Shown here: piece after piece, positions 38,305-46,703 of the stretch
How the letters are laid out: every line of letters starts with the position of its first letter
Position numbering within the stretch: position 1 is the first letter of the stretch
NCBI RefSeq assembly: GCF_005671395.1
Contig: NZ_CP040428.1
Span: forward strand, 2,852,001-2,916,000
Direction: 5' to 3'
Length of the DNA: 64,000 nucleotides
Source of the DNA: Jejubacter calystegiae
GTDB taxonomy: Bacteria > Pseudomonadota > Gammaproteobacteria > Enterobacterales > Enterobacteriaceae
The notes under the pieces: model-generated
What the model was told of the DNA's origin: nothing
What the model saw: only the letters and a program-made list of their open reading frames with translations
Databases searched by the model: none
Translations under genes and position numbers: made by a program

Positions 38305-38340
38305 CGGTTGTGTGCTGTTTTTTTGGTTTTGTTGTGCGTG
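38305..38340 (-). promoter_or_regulatory. C/A-rich element in the gltI leader, candidate GcvB target
   Basis: The minus-strand leader 61-96 bases before the gltI ATG is almost only C and A (CACGCACAACAAAACC..., then AACAGCACACAACCG). In Salmonella a CA-rich element in the gltI leader enhances translation and is bound by the G/U-rich region of the GcvB RNA. The match is compositional. Confidence 0.5.
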
Positions 38341-38344
38341 CTGC

Positions 38345-38608
38345 AAAATCAGGCGATTACTTTCTCGCCACTGCTTGTCAGTCTGGCCTAATGTAAAAAA
38401 TTTGCTATCAAATCGTTTGGATTTTGCGAGATGCGCCGCACCATTCCGGGGCGATAAACCTGGGGTTGCACACGACAGGTGCCTGTGGCGGTGCAACAGA
38501 ACATCAGGCGCATCAGTCCAGGAGGATGCCCGGGCCAGACAACGTTATCTGTTGCAACTGCTGTGCCAGAAGTGATGGATTCCCCCTCCGGGCGGAGGGG
38601 GAAAGGGA
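38345..38608. other. Intergenic region between lnt and gltI
   Basis: About 260 bp with the gltI promoter side on the right-to-left strand and a GC hairpin CCCCCTCC-GGGC-GGAGGGGG at 38583-38602 right after the lnt stop. No gene seen. Confidence 0.5.
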
Positions 38609-40141
38609 TTAGCGGTGTTTACGAGCCAGAACGCAGGCCAGAGCGCCAGCTAACAGCGTCAGGATCCAGACCGGCCAGCCGCCGAAGCGGGCGTAAGGTG
38701 TAATGCCGCGGGTCGGAGTCACCTGAGTGGTCAGCACCTTGCGGGTAAACTGCGGGATCATTGACTGCACGTCGCCGTTGGGGGCAATCACCGCGGTAAT
38801 TCCGTTATTGGTGCTGCGCAGCAGCGGGCGCGCCAGTTCCAGCGCGCGCATCCGCGCCATCTGGAAGTGCTGCCAGGGGCCGATGGAATGGCCAAACCAG
38901 GCATCGTTCGAAATGGTCAGCAGATAGTCGGTATCCGGGCGGAAGTTATCCCGGACCTGCTGGCCCAGAATGATTTCGTAGCAGATGGCCGCCGTCAGTT
39001 TCATGCCATGGGCGCTAAGCTGCGGCTGGTGGTAAGGGCCGCGGCTGAATGAAGACATCGGCAGGTCGAAGAAGGGAGCCAGCGGGCGCAGAATCGACTC
39101 CAGCGGAACGAATTCGCCAAAAGGAACAAGGTGGTTCTTGTTATAGCGATTGGTGCTGTCGTAACGGTAGGGGTTGTCGGCCCCCATGGTGATGATGGTG
39201 TTGTAGGTGTCGTAGCGATTCTGGCTGTTAAGCCGGGCATCGACGATACCGGTAATCAGCGAACTGTCATGCTGGCGCAGCAGGCCGTCCAGCTCTTTCA
39301 GGAAGCGCTGCTGGTTAATTTCCAGATCGGGCACTGCCGATTCGGGCCAGATTATCAACTGCGATTTACCCAGATGCGGACGGGTCTGTTCGAGGTAAAT
39401 ACGCAGGGTGTTCAGCAACTGATCTTCATTCCACTTCATGGACTGCGGAATATTGCCCTGCACCAGGCTTACGGTCAGGCGGCGATCGTTTTGCGGCTGA
39501 TCCCACTGGATGTAACGCAGCGGCCAGGGCAGCGCCAGTAACAGCAGGGCTATTAACGCCGGACGCCACTGGCGCTGCGCGATGGCGTAAGCAACCAGGC
39601 CGGCAATGGCCATTAGCAGGAAGTTAATGGCTTCTACGCCCAGTATTGGGGCAACGCCTTTTAGCGGCCCGTCTATCTGGCTGTAGCCGAATTGCAGCCA
39701 CGGGAAGCCGGTTAGCACCCAGCCGCGCAGGAATTCGGTGACCTGCCAGAGAGCCGGTGCGGCGATGGCCACGCGCCACCAGCTGATCTTTGGCCACAGG
39801 CGATTCAGTAACCCGGCGAACAGGCCGGTATAAAGCGAGAGATATGCCGCCAGCAGAACCACCAGCAGAACGTTAATCGGCCCGGGCATGCCGCCGAACT
39901 GCGCGATGCTAACGTAGACCCAGTTAATACCGGTGCCGAACAGCCCCAGCCCCCAGCAAAAGCCGATGGCGGCGCTCTGTAGCGGGCGGCGATTAAAGGT
40001 GAGCCCCTGAAGTGCCGCCAGAGAGAGCAGGGCGGCGGGCCAGAAATCATAAGGAGAAAAGGCCAGCGTGCCGCTGGCCCCGAAAATCAGCGCCAGCAGC
40101 AGGCGTATGCGCTGGCGTTGCAACAGTGAGCTTAGCTCCAT
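38609..40141 (-). CDS. lnt: Apolipoprotein N-acyltransferase
   Basis: Lnt adds the third acyl chain to the N-terminal cysteine of lipoproteins in the inner membrane. The 510-aa protein has a membrane domain and a periplasmic nitrilase-like domain with the triad Glu ('[12 protein letters not shown]'), Lys ('[14 protein letters not shown]') and Cys ('[12 protein letters not shown]'). It directly follows corC (four bases between stop and start) in the ybeZ-ybeY-corC-lnt operon. Confidence 0.97.
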   Translation of the reverse strand: MELSSLLQRQRIRLLLALIFGASGTLAFSPYDFWPAALLSLAALQGLTFNRRPLQSAAIGFCWGLGLFGTGINWVYVSIAQFGGMPGPINVLLVVLLAAYLSLYTGLFAGLLNRLWPKISWWRVAIAAPALWQVTEFLRGWVLTGFPWLQFGYSQIDGPLKGVAPILGVEAINFLLMAIAGLVAYAIAQRQWRPALIALLLLALPWPLRYIQWDQPQNDRRLTVSLVQGNIPQSMKWNEDQLLNTLRIYLEQTRPHLGKSQLIIWPESAVPDLEINQQRFLKELDGLLRQHDSSLITGIVDARLNSQNRYDTYNTIITMGADNPYRYDSTNRYNKNHLVPFGEFVPLESILRPLAPFFDLPMSSFSRGPYHQPQLSAHGMKLTAAICYEIILGQQVRDNFRPDTDYLLTISNDAWFGHSIGPWQHFQMARMRALELARPLLRSTNNGITAVIAPNGDVQSMIPQFTRKVLTTQVTPTRGITPYARFGGWPVWILTLLAGALACVLARKHR

Positions 40142-40145
40142 GCGA

Positions 40146-41021
40146 TTACTCTTCTACTTTCGGCTCGGGGGAATCGTCCGGGATCCTGACGTGTACCTGA
40201 ATAATCCGGCGGCTGTCCGCCATGGCGACTTTAAACTGATAACCATCAATTTCAATGGTTTCGCCACGGGCCGGAAGATGGCCAAAGGCCTGCATCACCA
40301 GACCGCCAATGGTATCGACCTCTTCATCGCTGAAGTGCGTACCGAAGGTTTCGTTAAAGTCTTCAATCGGCGCCAGGGCGCGTACCGTCCAGGTGTGGCG
40401 GCTGAGCTGACGGAAATCGATATCCTCTTCCTCGTCATACTCGTCTTCGATCTCGCCGACGATCAGCTCCAGAATGTCTTCAATGGTTACCAGGCCGGAA
40501 ACACCGCCAAATTCATCGATAACGATGGCCATATGATAGCGCTGCTGGCGAAACTCCTTGAGCATGCGGTCAACCCGCTTGCTTTCCGGCACGACCACCG
40601 CCGGACGCAACACTTTCTCCATGCTAAATGGCTCGGCGTCGCTGCGCATAAAGGGCAGCAGATCCTTAGCCATCAGTATCCCTTCAATGTGATCCTTATC
40701 TTCGCTGATCACCGGGAAGCGGGAGTGGGCGGATTCGATAATGACATCGAGGCATTCGTCCAGGCTCTGGTTACGCTTCAGGGTAATCATCTGTGAACGG
40801 GGAATCATGATGTCGCGGACCCGCTGGTCGGCGATATCCATCACCCCTTCGAGCATATCGCGAGTATCCTGGTCGATAAGCTCATTCTGTTCGGAATCAC
40901 GGATTAGCGTGAGTAATTCATCGCGGTTTTTGGGCTCGCCGTGGAACAGCTGGCTCAGAATCAGAGAGAAGAAGCCCTTTTTACCGGATGTGTCACTACT
41001 GTGTGAATTGTCGTCGCTCAT
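40146..41021 (-). CDS. corC: CorC (YbeX) CBS-domain protein
   Basis: A 291-aa soluble protein with two CBS domains ('[18 protein letters not shown]' opens the first) and a C-terminal CorC/HlyC transporter-associated domain ('[17 protein letters not shown]'). It has been linked to Mg2+/Co2+ efflux, and more recently to ribosome metabolism through its neighbour YbeY. The strongly acidic segment '[16 protein letters not shown]' is typical. Confidence 0.95.
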   Translation of the reverse strand: MSDDNSHSSDTSGKKGFFSLILSQLFHGEPKNRDELLTLIRDSEQNELIDQDTRDMLEGVMDIADQRVRDIMIPRSQMITLKRNQSLDECLDVIIESAHSRFPVISEDKDHIEGILMAKDLLPFMRSDAEPFSMEKVLRPAVVVPESKRVDRMLKEFRQQRYHMAIVIDEFGGVSGLVTIEDILELIVGEIEDEYDEEEDIDFRQLSRHTWTVRALAPIEDFNETFGTHFSDEEVDTIGGLVMQAFGHLPARGETIEIDGYQFKVAMADSRRIIQVHVRIPDDSPEPKVEE

Positions 41022-41090
41022 GGCGTATGGATTGGTTTCTCGTGTTGGTTAATGAGTTGCCGCATCGGTGACGCGGCATCATGGGTATCG

Positions 41091-41558
41091 CTATTCTTTC
41101 TCGGAAATGTACGGATCGCCGTAGCCGAGGGCAAGCATTATCTCTGTCTCCAGAGACTCCATCTCTTCGGCTTCATCATCTTCGATATGGTCGTAACCCA
41201 GCAGGTGCAGGCTACCGTGCACCACCATATGGGCCCAGTGGGCCTCCTGGGTCACCGTCTGCTCCTGTGCTTCGCGTTCGACAACCTGGCGACAAATAAC
41301 CAGATCGCCCAGCAGCGGCAGCTCAATGCCGGGCGGCGCCTCGAAGGGGAATGAGAGCACGTTGGTCGATTTATCCTTACCGCGGTACGTCAGATTCAGC
41401 TCGTGGCTTTCCGCTTCGTCTACCAGCCTGACCGTAACTTCGGCTTCCGCCTGGGCGGGCAGGATGGCGGCATCAAGCCAGCGCTGGATCTGTTCTTCCG
41501 TGGGCAGTCCGGCGGTATCCTCACAGGCGATCTGGAGATCGAGAATGACCTGACTCAT
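41091..41558 (-). CDS. ybeY: Endoribonuclease YbeY, 16S rRNA 3'-end maturation
   Basis: YbeY is a zinc endoribonuclease required for 16S 3'-end processing and late 70S quality control. The 155-aa protein has the metal motif H3xH5xH in '[14 protein letters not shown]' with the conserved Arg in '[10 protein letters not shown]'. Its ATG overlaps the ybeZ stop by four bases. Confidence 0.97.
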   Translation of the reverse strand: MSQVILDLQIACEDTAGLPTEEQIQRWLDAAILPAQAEAEVTVRLVDEAESHELNLTYRGKDKSTNVLSFPFEAPPGIELPLLGDLVICRQVVEREAQEQTVTQEAHWAHMVVHGSLHLLGYDHIEDDEAEEMESLETEIMLALGYGDPYISEKE

Positions 41559-42613
41559 GAATTCTCCTGGGGACCGTGGGCTTCCTGAGCTTCGCGTTTG
41601 CGCTCGGCAGCGAGGGCGGCTTTACGCTTTTGTTCGGCTTCGTCCCAGGCCTCATAGGCATTGACGATACGGGCAACCACCGGGTGGCGAACCACATCTT
41701 CGCTGTGGAGGAAGTTGAAGCTTAACTCGTTGACGTCCGACAGTACCTCAACGGCATGGCGCAGGCCCGATTTGGCGTTACGCGGCAGGTCTATCTGGGT
41801 GACGTCACCGGTAATGACAGCTTTAGAGTTAAAGCCGATGCGGGTCAGGAACATTTTCATCTGTTCGATGGTGGTGTTCTGGCTCTCGTCAAGGATGATA
41901 AAGGCATCGTTCAGCGTACGTCCGCGCATATAGGCGAGGGGAGCAACTTCAATCACGTTACGCTCGATAAGCTTTTCGACCTTCTCGAAGCCCAGCATTT
42001 CAAACAGGGCGTCGTACAGCGGGCGCAGATAAGGGTCCACCTTCTGGCTTAGATCGCCAGGCAGGAAGCCCAACTTTTCGCCTGCTTCTACCGCCGGGCG
42101 GGTCAGCAAAATACGACGGATCTCCTGGCGCTCCAGAGCATCCACTGCGGCTGCAACCGCCAGATAGGTTTTACCTGTACCGGCCGGGCCGATACCGAAG
42201 GTAATGTCATGATCCAGAATATTGGCGATGTACTGCGCCTGGTTAGGGGTTCGCGGTTTAATCACGCCGCGTTTGGTCTTGATATTAACCGCCTTACCGT
42301 ACTCCGGCACGCTTTCTGCGGCCTGTTCAAGTACCCGGAATTCTTTAATCGCAAGATGGATCTGTTCCGGATCGATATCCTGAATCTGGCCGCGCATGGG
42401 GGCCGTATCTACGTACAGATGGCGCAGAATGTCGGCGGCGGCATTGACGCACAGGGCGCGTCCGGTCAGTTTGAAGTGACTGTCGCGGCGGTTGATCTCA
42501 ATGCCCAGCCGACGCTCCAGCTGTTTAATATTGTCATCAAAGGGGCCACACAGGCTCAGCAGACGGGCGTTGTCCGCCGGCTCCAGCGTGATTTCACGTG
42601 TTTCGATATTCAA
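41555..42613 (-). CDS. ybeZ: PhoH-like ATPase YbeZ
   Basis: YbeZ is a P-loop NTPase with RNA-helicase-like character that partners YbeY. The sequence has a KH-like N-terminal part, Walker A '[11 protein letters not shown]' and Walker B '[11 protein letters not shown]'. No ATG lies near the conserved N terminus ([17 protein letters not shown]). A TTG at 42613 with AGAGG upstream puts the start where E. coli similarity begins (352 aa); the alternative GTG 42634 adds MLRKRKI. Confidence 0.93.
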   Translation of the reverse strand: MNIETREITLEPADNARLLSLCGPFDDNIKQLERRLGIEINRRDSHFKLTGRALCVNAAADILRHLYVDTAPMRGQIQDIDPEQIHLAIKEFRVLEQAAESVPEYGKAVNIKTKRGVIKPRTPNQAQYIANILDHDITFGIGPAGTGKTYLAVAAAVDALERQEIRRILLTRPAVEAGEKLGFLPGDLSQKVDPYLRPLYDALFEMLGFEKVEKLIERNVIEVAPLAYMRGRTLNDAFIILDESQNTTIEQMKMFLTRIGFNSKAVITGDVTQIDLPRNAKSGLRHAVEVLSDVNELSFNFLHSEDVVRHPVVARIVNAYEAWDEAEQKRKAALAAERKREAQEAHGPQENS

Positions 42614-42806
42614 GATTTTCCTCTTACGGAGCACAGGGCCGGTTAGGGTAAATAAATGCCTGACGTCAGGCTATACCGGAATTATTCACGGCGTAAACCC
42701 ATGGCGCAAGCACCGAAAATGATATTTGGGTGACGGCTTCAGAATGCAAGGGGTGGTAGTGAGAATGCTGCCGAAGCGTGCAATAGCGCTCCGGCAGCGA
42801 AGGGGA

Positions 42807-44231
42807 TTATGGCTGGTAAGTACCCACGCCGAGTTCATCCTCTTTACGGGTACGGGCAATTACCGATTCCGGCGACTCGACCACTCGCAGTCCCATCTCC
42901 TCTTCGGTACGTACTACTTTACCGCGCAGGGAGTTAGGGAAGACATCGGTGATTTCCACGTCGACGAATTTGCCGATCATATCCGGGCTGCCTTCAAAGT
43001 TAACCACGCGGTTATTTTCGGTGCGTCCTGACAGCTCCATGATGTTCTTGCGGGAAGTCCCCTCCACCAGAATACGCTGTACTGTGCCGAGCATACGGCG
43101 ACTCCAGGCCATGGCCTGCTGGTTAATACGCTCCTGCAGAATATAGAGACGCTGTTTTTTCTCTTCTTCCGGTACGTCATCCACCATATCGGCGGCCGGT
43201 GTGCCCGGACGGGCAGAGAAGATAAAGCTAAAGCTCATGTCGAAGTTGACGTCGGCAATCAGCTTCATGGTCTGTTCGAAGTCCTGGTCGGTTTCGCCCG
43301 GGAAACCGACGATAAAGTCGGAACTGATCTGAATATCCGGTCGCGCGGCGCGCAGCTTGCGGATAATCGCCTTATATTCCAGCGCGGTGTGGGTACGGCC
43401 CATCATGTTCAGCACCCGGTCAGCGCCGCTCTGCACCGGCAGATGCAGGAAGCTCACCAGCTCCGGCGTGTCGCGGTACACCTCGATAATGTCATCGGTG
43501 AACTCAATCGGGTGGCTGGTGGTAAAGCGGATGCGATCGATACCGTCGATGGCCGCCACCAGGCGCAGCAGTTCGGCGAAGGAACATACGCCATCGTCGA
43601 ACGTGGGGCCCCGGTATGCGTTCACGTTCTGGCCGAGCAGGTTCACTTCACGTACGCCCTGAGCCGCCAACTGGGCAATTTCGAACAGGATGTCGTCGCA
43701 CGGGCGGCTGACTTCTTCGCCACGGGTATAAGGCACCACGCAGTAGGTGCAGTACTTGTTGCAGCCTTCCATAATGGAAACGAAGGCGGTCGGCCCTTCG
43801 GCGCGCGGCTCCGGCAGGCGGTCGAATTTCTCGATCTCCGGGAAGCTAACATCTACCACCGGGCTACGATCGCCGGCAACCCGGTTGATCATTTCCGGCA
43901 GGCGGTGCAGCGTCTGCGGCCCGAAGATAATGTCCACATAGTGGGCGCGACCGCGAATGTGCTCACCTTCCTGTGAGGCCACGCAGCCGCCGACGCCGAT
44001 AATCAGCTCGGGATTCTTTTCCTTTAATGTTTTCCAGCGACCTAACTGATGGAAAACCTTCTCCTGTGCTTTTTCGCGGATCGAACAGGTATTCAGCAGC
44101 AGAACATCCGCCTCTTCCGCCACGTCGGTTAACGTAAAGCCGTGGGTGGAGTTCAGCAGGGAGGCCATCTTAGATGAATCGTACTCGTTCATCTGACAGC
44201 CCCAGGTTTTGATATGCAGTTTTTTTGTCAT
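42807..44231 (-). CDS. miaB: tRNA-2-methylthio-N6-dimethylallyladenosine synthase
   Basis: MiaB is a radical-SAM methylthiotransferase that adds the ms2 group to i6A37 in tRNAs reading UNN codons. The 474-aa protein has the N-terminal cluster domain ('[13 protein letters not shown]' with further Cys residues), the radical-SAM '[17 protein letters not shown]' and a C-terminal TRAM domain. Several of its tRNA substrate types are encoded elsewhere; the Leu tRNA in the next operon is not among them by anticodon. Confidence 0.97.
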   Translation of the reverse strand: MTKKLHIKTWGCQMNEYDSSKMASLLNSTHGFTLTDVAEEADVLLLNTCSIREKAQEKVFHQLGRWKTLKEKNPELIIGVGGCVASQEGEHIRGRAHYVDIIFGPQTLHRLPEMINRVAGDRSPVVDVSFPEIEKFDRLPEPRAEGPTAFVSIMEGCNKYCTYCVVPYTRGEEVSRPCDDILFEIAQLAAQGVREVNLLGQNVNAYRGPTFDDGVCSFAELLRLVAAIDGIDRIRFTTSHPIEFTDDIIEVYRDTPELVSFLHLPVQSGADRVLNMMGRTHTALEYKAIIRKLRAARPDIQISSDFIVGFPGETDQDFEQTMKLIADVNFDMSFSFIFSARPGTPAADMVDDVPEEEKKQRLYILQERINQQAMAWSRRMLGTVQRILVEGTSRKNIMELSGRTENNRVVNFEGSPDMIGKFVDVEITDVFPNSLRGKVVRTEEEMGLRVVESPESVIARTRKEDELGVGTYQP

Positions 44232-44380
44232 TGGCTTGCCATATTGCTTCAGTTAATGCCGGAAATGCAGGGCGCGTATTGTAATGCTTTGACGCCTTCG
44301 TGACCAGTGGAGCGAGCCTGCCGCGCGCCACCCAAAAATCAGGTAGACTTGAGGGATTCGTGGTTTAAGGATATATGACG

Positions 44381-45556
44381 ATGACAATTCAACCAACTGA
44401 AGTCGCCGTTGTTGGCGGAGGCATGGTGGGCGCCGCGGTTGCGCTGGGCCTGGCGCAGCGCGGATTTTCCGTCACGCTGATCGAGCATGAAGCGCCAGCG
44501 CCATTTGAGGCAGGCAGTGCGCCCGATGTGCGGATTTCGGCGATTAGCTGCGCTTCGGTGCGGTTGCTGAAATCGCTGGGCGTCTGGCGTGCGGTACAGG
44601 CGATGCGTTGTCACCCCTGGCGGCGGCTGGAAACCTGGGAGTGGGAGAGCGCCCATGTGACCTTTGATGCCGCGGAGCTGAAGCTGTCGGAACTGGGCTA
44701 TATGGTGGAAAACCGGGTGTTGCAGCTGGCGCTGTGGCAGGCGTTGCAGGTCCATTCCGGGGTACAGATTATCTGCCCCGGGCGGCTGAGCAGTATGACG
44801 CGCGAGCAGGGCCAGACCCGACTTTGCTTTGATGACGGTCAGCAGATGACCGCACAACTGGTGATAGGTGCCGACGGCGCCCATTCCCGGGTTCGGGAAT
44901 GGAGCGGTATTGGCGTACAGGGTTGGCAGTATCCCCAGTCCTGTATGCTGATTACCGCCCGTTGCGAGCAGGCGCCGGGGGATTGCACCTGGCAGCATTT
45001 TACCCCCAATGGCCCGCACGCTTTCCTGCCGTTGTTTGATGACTGGGCATCGCTGGTGTGGTACGACTCACCGTCACAGATTCGCCAGTTGCAGGCGATG
45101 ACGATGCCGCAGCTTGCCCTGGAGATCCATCAGGCTTTCCCGTCCCGGCTCGGCGAAGTGACGCCGCAGGCCAGCGGTAGCTTCCCGCTGGTGCGCCGCC
45201 ATGCGCTCCGATACGTTCAACCTGGCGTGGCGCTGGTAGGGGATGCGGCCCATACCATTCATCCGCTGGCAGGGCAGGGGGTAAACCTGGGCTATCGCGA
45301 TGCTGAAGCCTTGCTGGAGGTGCTGGGCAATGCCCGCGAGCGCGGCGAGGCGTGGAGCGACTACGATGTGCTAAAACGCTACCAGAACCGCAGGCGTCTG
45401 GATAACCTGGCGATGCAGAGCGGTATGGATCTGTTCTACGCCGGATTCAGCAACAATCTTGGGCCGCTACGCGTCATACGTAATCTGGGATTGATGGCGG
45501 CGGATCGCGCCGGAGCGGCTAAGCGGCAGGCGCTGAAATACGCCCTGGGTCTGTAA
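44381..45556 (+). CDS. ubiF: 3-demethoxyubiquinol 3-hydroxylase
   Basis: UbiF is an FAD monooxygenase that adds the C6-ring hydroxyl in aerobic ubiquinone synthesis. Motifs are 'VAVVGGGMVGAAVALGLAQR' (dinucleotide fold), 'VIGADGAHSRVREW' (DG motif) and 'ALVGDAAHTIHPLAGQGVNL' (second FAD motif). The ATG at 44381 is nine bases from AAGGA; the ATG two codons earlier (44375) is also in frame and too close to it. It is convergent with the tRNA operon. Confidence 0.95.
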   Translation: MTIQPTEVAVVGGGMVGAAVALGLAQRGFSVTLIEHEAPAPFEAGSAPDVRISAISCASVRLLKSLGVWRAVQAMRCHPWRRLETWEWESAHVTFDAAELKLSELGYMVENRVLQLALWQALQVHSGVQIICPGRLSSMTREQGQTRLCFDDGQQMTAQLVIGADGAHSRVREWSGIGVQGWQYPQSCMLITARCEQAPGDCTWQHFTPNGPHAFLPLFDDWASLVWYDSPSQIRQLQAMTMPQLALEIHQAFPSRLGEVTPQASGSFPLVRRHALRYVQPGVALVGDAAHTIHPLAGQGVNLGYRDAEALLEVLGNARERGEAWSDYDVLKRYQNRRRLDNLAMQSGMDLFYAGFSNNLGPLRVIRNLGLMAADRAGAAKRQALKYALGL

Positions 45557-45562
45557 AACGAG

Positions 45563-45585
45563 AAAACCCGCGCTGGCGGGTTTTT
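45563..45585 (+). terminator. ubiF terminator
   Basis: AAAACCCGC - GCTG - GCGGGTTTTT, starting seven bp after the ubiF stop. Confidence 0.88.
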
Positions 45586-45605
45586 GGGTTATGGGAATTG
45601 CAGAT

Positions 45606-45631
45606 ATGAAAAAGCCCGCTTGCGCGGGCTT
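45606..45631 (-). terminator. tRNA operon terminator
   Basis: Minus strand: AAGCCCGC - GCAA - GCGGGCTT then TTTCAT, ten bases past the last tRNA CCA end. Confidence 0.88.
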
Positions 45632-45641
45632 CTCATTTTAT

Positions 45642-45716
45642 TGGCTGGGGTGCAGGGATTCGAACCCCGGAATGCTGGAATCAGAATCCAGTGCCTTACC
45701 GCTTGGCGACACCCCA
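45642..45716 (-). tRNA. glnX: tRNA-Gln (CTG)
   Basis: 75 nt with encoded CCA. Acceptor TGGGGTG/CACCCCA, anticodon loop TTCTGAT with CTG, T arm with GGTTCGAACCCC. Last gene of the minus-strand array. Its body is identical to the copy at 46058-46132. Symbol by position relative to E. coli. Confidence 0.95.
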
Positions 45717-45741
45717 ATAGTGTCTTTGCTTAACTGATTGT

Positions 45742-45793
45742 TGGTGCCTGATGCTGAACTCAGATCCACTGCTTACAGCCTGGCGACACCCCA
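45742..45793 (-). pseudogene. Decayed tRNA-Gln copy
   Basis: On the minus strand the sequence starts like a Gln tRNA (TGGGGTGTCGCCA, identical to the flanking genes for 13 nt and with the same upstream AAGACACTAT spacer), then diverges with losses (GGCTGTAAGCAGTGGATCTG...). It keeps traces of the D arm and anticodon stem but has no T arm or CCA end. About 52 nt remain of 75. This is a broken duplicate in the array spacer, readable directly by alignment with its neighbours. Confidence 0.8.
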
Positions 45794-45812
45794 ATAGTGT
45801 CTTTCTAAAATT

Positions 45813-45887
45813 TGGCTGGGGTACGAGGATTCGAACCTCGGAATGCTGGAATCAGAATCCAGTGCCTTACCGCTTGGCGATACCCCA
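45813..45887 (-). tRNA. glnV: tRNA-Gln (CTG)
   Basis: 75 nt with CCA; anticodon CTG. It differs from the other two CTG copies in the acceptor and T arm (TGGGGTA...TACCCCA; CCGAGGTTCGAATCCTCG), the form closer to E. coli glnV/glnX. Confidence 0.95.
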
Positions 45888-45946
45888 ATAGTCTTTTCTG
45901 TTACCGCGCGCTGCGATTAAATCTGCCGGGCGGTACTCTAAAAATA

Positions 45947-46023
45947 TGGTGGCTACGACGGGATTCGAACCTGTGACCCCATCATTATGAGTGATGTGCT
46001 CTAACCAACTGAGCTACGTAGCC
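45947..46023 (-). tRNA. metU: Elongator tRNA-Met (CAT)
   Basis: 77 nt with CCA: GGCTACG acceptor, anticodon loop CTCATAA, T arm AGGTTCGAATCC. Identical to the copy at 46375-46451. Confidence 0.96.
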
Positions 46024-46057
46024 ATAGATTTTAGCGCAGACCAACTTAAAAGAAAGT

Positions 46058-46132
46058 TGGCTGGGGTGCAGGGATTCGAACCCCGGAATGCTGGAATCAG
46101 AATCCAGTGCCTTACCGCTTGGCGACACCCCA
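46058..46132 (-). tRNA. tRNA-Gln (CTG) in the place of a TTG gene
   Basis: 75 nt with CCA; anticodon CTG, sequence identical to 45642-45716. In E. coli the corresponding position (glnW) carries the TTG isoacceptor, so this copy looks like a gene-conversion replacement. Confidence 0.93.
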
Positions 46133-46184
46133 ATAGTGTCTTGTCTTCAGATAACCGCAAAACAACTGCGTTTATCATAAAAAA

Positions 46185-46259
46185 TGGCTGGGGTACCTGG
46201 ATTCGAACCAGGGAATGCCGGTATCAAAAACCGGTGCCTTACCGCTTGGCGATACCCCA
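46185..46259 (-). tRNA. glnU: tRNA-Gln (TTG)
   Basis: 75 nt with CCA; anticodon loop TTTTGAT with TTG, acceptor TGGGGTA/TACCCCA. It is the only TTG glutamine tRNA in this array; E. coli has two here. Confidence 0.95.
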
Positions 46260-46282
46260 CCTGACAACGCCACGAAAATAAA

Positions 46283-46367
46283 TGGTGCGGGAGGCGAGAC
46301 TTGAACTCGCACACCTTGCGGCGCCAGAACCTAAATCTGGTGCGTCTACCAATTTCGCCACTCCCGC
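46283..46367 (-). tRNA. leuW: tRNA-Leu (TAG)
   Basis: 85 nt class II tRNA with long variable arm and CCA: GCGGGAG acceptor, anticodon loop ATTTAGGT with TAG. Confidence 0.95.
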
Positions 46368-46374
46368 AAAATTA

Positions 46375-46451
46375 TGGTGGCTACGACGGGATTCGAACCT
46401 GTGACCCCATCATTATGAGTGATGTGCTCTAACCAACTGAGCTACGTAGCC
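46375..46451 (-). tRNA. metT: Elongator tRNA-Met (CAT)
   Basis: 77 nt with CCA, identical to metU; first gene of the operon, separated from leuW by seven bases. Confidence 0.96.
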
Positions 46452-46487
46452 ATCTTTTCGCGTTACCTTATCGGCGTTGCGGGGCGC

Positions 46488-46516
46488 ATTATGCGTATTG
46501 GGCCCCGTAGCGTCAA
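46488..46516 (-). promoter_or_regulatory. tRNA operon promoter
   Basis: Minus strand TTGACG - 17 bp - CATAAT, followed by the GC-rich discriminator GCGCCCCGC, the mark of a stringently controlled stable-RNA promoter. It lies about 30 bp before metT. Confidence 0.88.
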
Positions 46517-46654
46517 CACCTTTTTTGTCGAAAAGTGGCTCTGGCGTTCCGTTTGACTGGCTTATGAACAGCTTGCTTTAATAATCGGCAAAAACAGGCT
46601 ATTTCTCCACTTATCCCGATGATGTTAAGGGTAATCTGCCCGTAAAAGGCGGTC

Positions 46655-46684
46655 AAAAAAGCGGGCGCTGGTGGCCCGCTTTTT
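46655..46684. terminator. asnB terminator
   Basis: AAAAAAGCGGGC - GCTGGTG - GCCCGCTTTTT; on the minus strand it ends asnB, and its other tail could stop readthrough toward it. Confidence 0.88.
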
Positions 46685-46703
46685 GCAGTTTTACTTCAGG
46701 CGA

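Noticed and set aside
37339-38496. gltI frame extended 84 codons upstream
   Set aside because: The extension is leader RNA with no similarity; the signal peptide and GGAG site fix the start at 38244.
45601-46460. Repeated 70-80 bp units as a CRISPR-like or REP array
   Set aside because: The units are tRNA genes with cloverleaf features and encoded CCA ends.
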